A stretch of 8,534 nucleotides of DNA, taken from the NCBI GenBank assembly GCA_964535025.1, contig CAZHRW010000017.1, positions 1 through 8,534 on the forward strand, in the 5' to 3' direction. The notes below the pieces were generated by a model. The model had not been told where the DNA came from and ran no database searches. It was given only the letters and a program-made list of their open reading frames with translations. Shown here piece after piece: positions 1 through 5,045 of the stretch. Within the stretch, counting starts at the first letter, position 1. Every line of letters starts with the position of its first letter. Made by a program: the position numbers and the translations under genes. This DNA is from JAAYZK01 sp964535025. GTDB taxonomy: Bacteria; Planctomycetota; Phycisphaerae; SM23-33; FEN-1343.

Positions 1-1280
1 CCCATCCGTTCGGCCGTCTCGGCGAGGATGGCGTTGTAGGCGATGGAATGCGACGTGCTGCTGGCGGGCATCATCCGGGCGCCGTAGCCGGGGATGTCCA
101 CGTCGGCGTCGCCGGGCCGCCAGGGCAGGTCGAACCAGAGGAAGTTGGGGTGCTCGGGCGTGTCCATGCGGCGGCCGTACGGGGAGGTGTGGATCAGCTT
201 CACCCCGCGGGCGAGGATCGTGTCGACCCGCTCCTTGAGCACCGGGGCGTAGCCCAGGTGGAGCATCACGTCGCCGTCGCCGAGGTCGTCGGGCAGGGCC
301 TTGAGCAGGTCGCTGCGGGAGACGGCCCACTCGAACGGGTAGATCGACTTGTCGTAGCTCGGCGTTCTGCGATGCCACCGGTCGCCCGTTTCCGCTTCGG
401 GCAGTTCGAGGATCCGCGGGTAGCTGTGCCCGACGGCGGTGACGTGGACCCGCTTGTCGGCCTGCAGCGCGTCGGCGATCCACCGGCCGGCCTCGGCCAT
501 CGCGTCGAGTTGGCGGTCGAGGACGTCGATGAACCGCTGGGTCGTGGCGAGGAACTGCTCGGCCGGGTAGCCGGCGGCCAGGGGCGGGACGTAGCGCTCG
601 TGATGAAAGACCGGCGTCGGCACGAGCGGCCTGCAGTCGCGGGGCTCGCCGAAGTTGTTGTAGTCGGTGAACGAGAACGCTGCGTTGCGGGCGATGCCGC
701 CTTCCAGCCAGACGCTCATGTACAGCACCGGCATCTGCTCGCCGCGGGTGCAGGCGGCGACGGCCTCGCCGAAGGTGATCCAGGCGCGGACGAACTGCTC
801 GAACTGGCGGGTCGACGCCAGCGGGGCGTAGTCGCCGTAGGCGTACAGGCCGACGGTCGGATCGGTCCCGCCGGTGAAGGCCTCGACGCGACGGGCGGCG
901 GCGTCGGGCAGGTCCTCCCGCCGTCCGACGGCGAACAGCTTGGCCTTGCCGCCGACGAGCCGTGCGAGGGCCTCATCGTTGGCGGCGTCCCAGCGGCGCG
1001 GGTCGGGCATGGCGAACAGGCCGACGTCCTCGGCGTTTTCGGGTTTGCCCCGCAGGTTCATCATCCCGCCGGCGCGCCCGCCCATTTCGCTGCCCAGGAA
1101 CGGCGCCACGCGTCCGATGAACATCGTTCCCCCCGCCAGCAGCGCATCGCCGATGGCCTGGCCCATGTCGACCAGGTGGGGCACGTCGGCGCGGATGCCC
1201 TCGAGTTGTTGGCGGATCAGGGTCAGGAATGTTTTGGCGGGGGCGGGATCGTGTGGGTCGAACGAACGACTGGCAGCCAT
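1..1280 (-). CDS. Large SIS-like sugar-phosphate-binding protein, C-terminus cut by window edge
   Basis: The frame is open from the ATG at 1280 to the window edge: 426 codons with no stop, so the C-terminus is missing. GAGGA at 1289-1293 lies 8 nt before the ATG and supports this start. No signal peptide is visible, so it is probably cytoplasmic. Two regions resemble the SIS (sugar isomerase, phosphosugar-binding) fold. Near the N-terminus a helix and beta strand lead into S64-E65 and R69-A-G-G72, matching the E-x-x-x-R-A-G-G element of the neighbouring SIS protein. The last 150 residues hold a strand-helix unit, then GDADVD (390-395) and PASST (405-409), which match GDAD and PTST in that neighbour. 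SIS proteins isomerise, deaminate or sense phosphorylated sugars; the reaction here is unknown. The gene lies 100 bp after the smaller SIS gene and is probably co-transcribed. SIS-like assignment is fairly secure; an internal duplication is inference. Confidence 0.8.
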   Translation of the reverse strand, partial: MAASRSFDPHDPAPAKTFLTLIRQQLEGIRADVPHLVDMGQAIGDALLAGGTMFIGRVAPFLGSEMGGRAGGMMNLRGKPENAEDVGLFAMPDPRRWDAANDEALARLVGGKAKLFAVGRREDLPDAAARRVEAFTGGTDPTVGLYAYGDYAPLASTRQFEQFVRAWITFGEAVAACTRGEQMPVLYMSVWLEGGIARNAAFSFTDYNNFGEPRDCRPLVPTPVFHHERYVPPLAAGYPAEQFLATTQRFIDVLDRQLDAMAEAGRWIADALQADKRVHVTAVGHSYPRILELPEAETGDRWHRRTPSYDKSIYPFEWAVSRSDLLKALPDDLGDGDVMLHLGYAPVLKERVDTILARGVKLIHTSPYGRRMDTPEHPNFLWFDLPWRPGDADVDIPGYGARMMPASSTSHSIAYNAILAETAERM

Positions 1281-1288
1281 GGTCGACT

Positions 1289-1293
1289 TCCTC
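1289..1293 (-). promoter_or_regulatory. Ribosome binding site of the large SIS-like gene
   Basis: GAGGA on the minus strand, 8 nt before the ATG at 1280. It fixes the start of a gene whose other end is outside the window. Confidence 0.6.
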
Positions 1294-1315
1294 GCTAACA
1301 GGTGGGTTAGACAAT

Positions 1316-1350
1316 CACCCCGGCGCGACGAACGCCGCCGCGGCGGGGTG
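1316..1350 (-). promoter_or_regulatory. Strong GC-rich hairpin between the two SIS genes
   Basis: The ends CACCCCG and CGGGGTG pair perfectly over 7 bp. After one C/C mismatch, CGCG pairs with CGCG, and the 11-base interior can form a further short stem. It starts 30 nt after the stop of the upstream SIS gene and ends 35 nt before the next start codon. No T-run follows it on the minus strand, so a classical intrinsic terminator is unlikely. An mRNA-stabilising or processing hairpin that sets the ratio of the two proteins is more plausible, but that is inference. The rest of the 1281-1380 gap holds only the ribosome binding site of the next gene. Confidence 0.5.
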
Positions 1351-1380
1351 CGGTTGGGCACTGGGGTCGGTCTCGTTCGA

Positions 1381-2142
1381 TTACAGGTCCTTCACCCGCG
1401 CGTCGTAGCGCTCGATGAGGCTGGCGTTGAACGCGTCGCCGTCGGGCAGGTTGGCGCTGCGGAACACCGGCGGCTCCAGGCCCCGCTCGAGCATCGCGGC
1501 GACGGCCTCGATGACCATCCGGTGGGCGACGAACGCGTCGATCATCGTCGAGGTCGGCGCGATCGGCACGTCGAACCCCTCGACGTAAAAGTCCGCGTCG
1601 CCGTAAGGGTTCATATCGTCGATCTTCAGGTCCGCGTAATCGAACAGGTGCTTCTTGTTGGGGTGGCGAATGTGGTGTTCCTTGGGCAACTTCTCGGCCC
1701 AGTCGCTGCTCGAGACGGCGATGATCTGCGCGCCCCGCTTCTTGGCCTCCTCGGCGGCGTCGATGGTCGTGGGGTTGGCGCCGATATTGTGGAAGATGAT
1801 CACCAGGTCGCCCTCGGCGACCTTGTAATAACGGACCAGGGCGTTGGCGTACCCCGGCGTGCGTTCGACCTGGAGGTACTTGAGCGACTGGCAGAACGGG
1901 GTGATGTCATGGCCCATGATCGGGTTGATGTTGGCGAACCCGCCGGCGCGGAAGAACATCTCCGCGACCATCAGGCAGGTGTGCCCCCCGCCGCCGTACA
2001 CGTGGACCAGGCGGTCTTCCGCGTAGGCGTCGGCGATCATCGCGCCGGCTTTCTTAAACTGCCCGGCATTCTTGGCCTCGACGGCCTCGAGCTTGCCCGT
2101 GACGTTGGTGAGATAGTCCTGACCGCGCTGCTTCTCAGACAT
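1381..2142 (-). CDS. SIS-domain sugar-phosphate protein (253 aa)
   Basis: A complete 253-residue single-domain SIS protein, resembling the broad group of uncharacterised SIS proteins often placed in COG4821. After an N-terminal helical segment the first strand ends in a glycine-rich loop, YGGGGHT (49-55), followed by E61 and R65-A-G-G68; this is the usual GGGHS...E...RAGG phosphosugar-binding signature with Thr for Ser. The second Rossmann-like unit (GDLVIIF, then HNIGANP) stands where many homologues have SxSGxNP, so the second serine-rich loop is altered. PTST closes the domain. There is no signal peptide, so it should act in the cytoplasm on a phosphorylated sugar. An in-frame upstream ATG at 2301 would overlap the DUF4838 gene and is rejected; AAGGA at 2151-2155 supports the start at 2142. 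It follows a DUF4838 gene by 137 bp and precedes another SIS-like gene. Substrate and reaction are not determinable. Confidence 0.9.
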   Translation of the reverse strand: MSEKQRGQDYLTNVTGKLEAVEAKNAGQFKKAGAMIADAYAEDRLVHVYGGGGHTCLMVAEMFFRAGGFANINPIMGHDITPFCQSLKYLQVERTPGYANALVRYYKVAEGDLVIIFHNIGANPTTIDAAEEAKKRGAQIIAVSSSDWAEKLPKEHHIRHPNKKHLFDYADLKIDDMNPYGDADFYVEGFDVPIAPTSTMIDAFVAHRMVIEAVAAMLERGLEPPVFRSANLPDGDAFNASLIERYDARVKDL

Positions 2143-2150
2143 CGTGCCGA

Positions 2151-2155
2151 TCCTT
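2151..2155 (-). promoter_or_regulatory. Ribosome binding site fixing the SIS start
   Basis: AAGGA on the minus strand, 8 nt before the ATG at 2142. It favours that ATG over the in-frame ATG at 2160, which would place this site inside the gene, and over the one at 2301, which lies inside the DUF4838 coding region. Confidence 0.65.
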
Positions 2156-2191
2156 TCCATCCAAAGCGCTGGTGGGTTTGTATGCGCCCTG

Positions 2192-2220
2192 TTGTTAGCC
2201 GGTTCCCCACCGGTTTGCAA
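2192..2220 (-). promoter_or_regulatory. Weak sigma70-like promoter with a dyad in its spacer
   Basis: On the minus strand TTGCAA (2220-2215) and TAACAA (2197-2192) are separated by exactly 17 bp. They match the -35 and -10 consensus at about 4 and 3 of 6 positions. The spacer holds CCGGT-5 nt-ACCGG, and AACCGG also occurs twice as a direct repeat with an 11-bp period, so a regulator could bind there. It would give the SIS pair its own transcript, independent of the DUF4838 gene. The -10 match is poor, so the call is tentative. Confidence 0.25.
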
Positions 2221-2233
2221 GCGCCGGCGGCGC
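2221..2233 (-). other. Short GC hairpin downstream of the DUF4838 gene
   Basis: GCGCC-GGC-GGCGC is a perfect 5-bp stem with a 3-nt loop, 47 nt after the DUF4838 stop. No T-run follows, so it is not a classical terminator. It adds to the folded character of this gap. Confidence 0.3.
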
Positions 2234-2243
2234 CGAATTCTCA

Positions 2244-2266
2244 AATCCAATGCCGCATTGCGGATT
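2244..2266 (-). terminator. Imperfect 9-bp hairpin just after the DUF4838 stop
   Basis: On the minus strand AATCC and AATG pair with CATT and GGATT around a CGG loop, with a GC bulge on the 5' arm: 9 base pairs in 23 nt, beginning 13 nt after the stop codon. The bases after it (TGAGAATTC) are not a T-run. It could be a weak or factor-assisted terminator, or a 3'-end stabiliser; the sequence alone does not decide. Confidence 0.3.
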
Positions 2267-2279
2267 CCAATTCCCGGAT

Positions 2280-4556
2280 CTACTCCGCCTCCACCAGCCA
2301 CAGGCAGTCCAGGTCAACGGCGTCCAGGACGTCGGTGTCCGCCAGGGCGATCCAGAAGTACTGGGCGTTGGCGGGCCGGAAGCGGCCGACCTCAAAGGTG
2401 CGCCACCGGTCGTCGGGCATCTCCGCGGCGGCCACCCGCAGCGTGACGTGCCTGCCGTCGGCGGCCCGCACGCCGCACGACCACGCATCGCCCGACCCAC
2501 CGTCGGCCGCGTGGCCGCGGACCCGGACGAACAGGCGGTACATCCGGTCCGGATCGAGCCCGCTGTAAGGGCTGAAGTGGTAGCGGATGTACCAGGCGGG
2601 GGTGTCGCACCGGACGGCCCAGCCGTCCGAGGCGCCCGGCGCGGGCAGGTACCACTCGGCGCCCCGCTCGCCCTGGCAGGCCTGGAAGAGCGTGTAGCTC
2701 TCCGGCGGGGCGCCGGCCAGCGCCGGCGGGACCGGGACCGTCCCGTCCGACACCTGGGCCCCGTAATCGGCCAGCCAGCGGAGCAGCGGCTCGATGTCGT
2801 GGCCCTCGGCGACCCTGTTGATCTTCCACTGCCTGGCGGTGGCGGCGAACGACTCGGCCATCGCCGGGAAGCTCAGCGGCCCGACCGCCGCCTCGGTCGC
2901 CTTCCACGTCCGGCTGGTCGGGCCGGCCTTCAGCAGCACGTACTGCAGCGGCAGGCGCGCCAGGGCCACCCGCGACGCGTAGGGCTCCTTGCCGGCGGCC
3001 GCCGCTTCAGCGTCGCGGCAGGCGGCCTCCGCCAGGGCCACACGCTCGGGCGCCAGGTAGGAAGCGCCCAGCGGCATGTAGCACCGGACGACCTGCGGGG
3101 TCTTGCGGACCGGCTCGTGGATGATGTCGATGTACGCCCGCAGGGCCGGCGCCGCCGGGCCGTAGTAGCCGGTGAGGAACTCGTCGATCAATGCCGCGCC
3201 GTCGGCGTCGGGGTTCCACAGGCTCTTGGCCAGCACCCACATCCGCAGCTTGCTGAACTCCGCCGACTGGCAGGTGTGCGAGCCCTGCTCGAACACGCCG
3301 GCGGCGCCGTGCTCGGCGAAGAACTTCACATTCGCCGTCAGCACGTCGAGATTCGGGTGCGGGGCGAGGAAGTGGTGGAAGTTGGTCGTGTAGTCCCAGA
3401 TGAACAGCTTGTCGGTGATCCGGCTCCAGCCGATGATGTCGTCGCGGAACGCCCGGTTCACGTCCGAGGCGCCCGCGGCGAACGGGCGGGAGAAATCGCA
3501 CTCGATCGTGCACAACGTCACGTGAACGTTCGGGTCGGGCCTGACGTGGGCCGGCGGCTTGCGCGACCACTGGTACGCGGCGGTGCAGATCCGCGCGTCG
3601 GGAATGACCTCCCGGACCCGCTCGATCACCTGGTTGGCGAAGACGATCACCGGTCCGGCCTGGGACTGCTCGCGCCTGGCGATCGCCTGGCAGGCGTCGC
3701 AGCGGCAGTAGCCGCGGTTGTCGTTCTGACCGACGACCACGAACCGGGCGTCGGGATTGGCACGGAACTTCTCGATCACCGCCTCGACCATCGCGTCGAG
3801 GACCTTCGGATTCGTCAGGCACGGCTGCGTGCGCTGCCGCTTGCCGTCCGCGAGGGCGAGCATGTCGGGGGTGATCTCGGCGCCGGAGTCGGCCAGCAGA
3901 CCCATGTACGAATGCACCAGGTTGCCGACGAACGCGTACCGCCCGCCGAGATGATCGGGCGCGGGGTCCCAGGCCATTCCGTTGATCTTGTTGCGGGCCG
4001 CCCAGAGCTGGCCGCCCGGCTGGTACAGTTCGCTGTACATGAAGTCGCGGTACTCCAGCGCGGGCACCTGCCGGATGTCCAGGTCGCCGACCGTCACGGT
4101 CGCCTTCATCGGGACGTGCGTCTCGTTAGGCGCCCACCAGCGGACCCCGAGCGACTCGAGGAAGGTGTACACGCCGTACAATGTCCCGCGGGTGCGCCCG
4201 CCGGCGATGATGAGGCGGTCACCGACGGTGCGGATGCGAAAGCCGTCGTCGCCGAGGGCCTCGGCGTCGAGGGTAACGCCCAGCGACCGCAGCGCGGGCG
4301 AGTCGCCGATAAGGATGGCCCTGGCGGGCGGCGGTCCGGCGCCGTCCTGCACGGGCAACGTCACGCCGGTCATCTGTTCGAGGTGGTCGACCAGTTCCGT
4401 CACCGCCCACTGCTCCGACGGAGAGGCCTCCGGCGAGCGGATGACGACGTAATCGCTCGCCCCACCGGACACCAGCGTCAGCGACCCGGCGGCAACCGTG
4501 GCCAGAAGCGGGATAAGGCAGGTTCCCATCAACAGTTGAGACAGCCTGAGGCTCAT
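2280..4556 (-). CDS. Secreted DUF4838 protein with GH67-N-like (alpha-glucuronidase-like) domain
   Basis: A complete 758-residue protein. The N-terminus has a signal peptide (Arg at 4, hydrophobic stretch about 8-26), so it is exported. Residues about 30-145 resemble the N-terminal domain of GH67 alpha-glucuronidases: a helix with AVTELVDHLEQMTG, a strand with ILIGDSPA, and the family-typical GVRWWAPNE (R139-W140-W141-A-P143). The DUF4838 core follows, about 180-480, with the characteristic cysteine cluster YCRCDACQ (C284, C286, C289), WDYTTNFHHF, and VFEQGSH with E423, then a helical region. The last 150 residues look all-beta (WAVRCDTPAWYIRYHF) and may be a carbohydrate-binding or jelly-roll domain. 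DUF4838 proteins are common in polysaccharide-utilisation loci; most are uncharacterised, so hydrolysis of a uronic-acid linkage is inference. The start is supported by AAGGAG 6 nt upstream (4563-4568). It heads a minus-strand block with two SIS genes. Confidence 0.92.
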   Translation of the reverse strand: MSLRLSQLLMGTCLIPLLATVAAGSLTLVSGGASDYVVIRSPEASPSEQWAVTELVDHLEQMTGVTLPVQDGAGPPPARAILIGDSPALRSLGVTLDAEALGDDGFRIRTVGDRLIIAGGRTRGTLYGVYTFLESLGVRWWAPNETHVPMKATVTVGDLDIRQVPALEYRDFMYSELYQPGGQLWAARNKINGMAWDPAPDHLGGRYAFVGNLVHSYMGLLADSGAEITPDMLALADGKRQRTQPCLTNPKVLDAMVEAVIEKFRANPDARFVVVGQNDNRGYCRCDACQAIARREQSQAGPVIVFANQVIERVREVIPDARICTAAYQWSRKPPAHVRPDPNVHVTLCTIECDFSRPFAAGASDVNRAFRDDIIGWSRITDKLFIWDYTTNFHHFLAPHPNLDVLTANVKFFAEHGAAGVFEQGSHTCQSAEFSKLRMWVLAKSLWNPDADGAALIDEFLTGYYGPAAPALRAYIDIIHEPVRKTPQVVRCYMPLGASYLAPERVALAEAACRDAEAAAAGKEPYASRVALARLPLQYVLLKAGPTSRTWKATEAAVGPLSFPAMAESFAATARQWKINRVAEGHDIEPLLRWLADYGAQVSDGTVPVPPALAGAPPESYTLFQACQGERGAEWYLPAPGASDGWAVRCDTPAWYIRYHFSPYSGLDPDRMYRLFVRVRGHAADGGSGDAWSCGVRAADGRHVTLRVAAAEMPDDRWRTFEVGRFRPANAQYFWIALADTDVLDAVDLDCLWLVEAE

Positions 4557-4565
4557 GCTATGCTC

Positions 4566-4624
4566 CTTGATTCAAGTCCGGACCTCGTGCGAGCACCAAC
4601 CATCATGCCGTCAACAACCTGTTG
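4566..4624. promoter_or_regulatory. Cluster of short palindromes between divergent genes
   Basis: Within the 138-bp divergent region lie CTTGA-T-TCAAG (4566-4576, overlapping the DUF4838 ribosome binding site), GTCCGGAC (4576-4583), CTCG-TG-CGAG (4584-4593) with overlapping GTGC-GA-GCAC (4587-4596), and CAACA-ACC-TGTTG (4612-4624). All are perfect dyads. They could be operators for a substrate-responsive regulator, or fold in the DUF4838 leader RNA and mask its ribosome binding site. No named operator family is recognised. Confidence 0.35.
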
Positions 4625-4653
4625 GGGCAAGGATTTGGGGCGGACAAACCCGA

Positions 4654-4662
4654 ATAATAGCA
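4654..4662 (-). promoter_or_regulatory. Possible extended -10 promoter for the DUF4838 gene
   Basis: TGC-TATTAT on the minus strand fits an extended -10 element, with 5 of 6 matches to TATAAT. It lies in the only AT-rich patch of the divergent region (about 4648-4680). No convincing -35 is seen 16-18 bp upstream. It would give a leader of roughly 90 nt carrying the dyads at 4566-4624. The plus-strand gene may start from the same patch (AATAAT at 4653-4658), but its -35 is not recognisable. Confidence 0.3.
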
Positions 4663-4694
4663 ATAGATAACTTCATCTTCGCGGGAGAATGGCG

Positions 4695-5045
4695 ATGAAC
4701 GAACAGCACGGCACCGACGCGCCGGCCCGGCGCGGGGTCGAATTCCGGCACGCGGGCATCTTCACCTTGTGGGGCCGCAGCTTCAAGGGACCCTTCGGCT
4801 GGACGGCCATCGTGGTCGTCGTGGACGCCCTCATCGCCCTGGCGACCATCGTCTTCGGCATCGTCTGGCTGGTCCAGGCGGAGACCACCCGCGGGATGAT
4901 CGGCGCCCTGGCGGTCCTCATGGCGGCGGCTGCGGTGCTGATACTGGTGAAGATCTACGGCTGGCTGCTTGTCTTCCACCAGGCCTTCCTGGACCGCATC
5001 GACGTGCTCGAAAAGCGCCTGACCGACACGGCCGTCACTCGCTGA
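4695..5045 (+). CDS. Small two-helix membrane protein, DUF6768-like
   Basis: A complete 116-residue protein. GGGAG at 4683-4687 is 7 nt before the ATG at 4695, but only 1 nt before the in-frame ATG at 4689, so 4695 is chosen. After a charged N-terminal segment come GRSFKGPFGW, two hydrophobic helices (about residues 37-60 and 67-90) separated by a short polar turn containing TTRG, and an amphipathic C-terminal helix (FLDRIDVLEKRL) suited to coiled-coil contact. This plan, with a conserved Lys-x-Tyr-x-Trp at the end of helix two and a final Glu-Lys-Arg-Leu helix, resembles the DUF6768 family as I recall it; the match was not tested. Function is unknown. It is the only plus-strand gene here, divergent from the DUF4838 gene and convergent with the lyase gene, whose last 11 bp it overlaps. 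Its link to glycan breakdown is doubtful. Confidence 0.8.
   Translation: MNEQHGTDAPARRGVEFRHAGIFTLWGRSFKGPFGWTAIVVVVDALIALATIVFGIVWLVQAETTRGMIGALAVLMAAAAVLILVKIYGWLLVFHQAFLDRIDVLEKRLTDTAVTR

Noticed and set aside
48..1298. An open 416-residue plus-strand frame opposite the large SIS-like gene
   Set aside because: Val/Gly/Asp/Arg-rich shadow composition; the minus frame carries SIS-like motifs and a ribosome binding site.
2143..2301. Longer start for the SIS gene at 2301
   Set aside because: It would add 53 residues of non-SIS sequence and run through the end of the DUF4838 gene; a ribosome binding site supports 2142.
874..2568. An open 564-residue plus-strand frame across both SIS genes and into the DUF4838 gene
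   Set aside because: It crosses two intergenic gaps and three genes on the other strand, with no domain signature.
2250..4670. An open 806-residue plus-strand frame opposite the DUF4838 gene
   Set aside because: Its protein is low-complexity Gly/Ala/Arg/Val/Asp-rich with no recognisable domain, as expected opposite a GC-rich gene; the minus-strand protein has a signal peptide, family motifs and a ribosome binding site.
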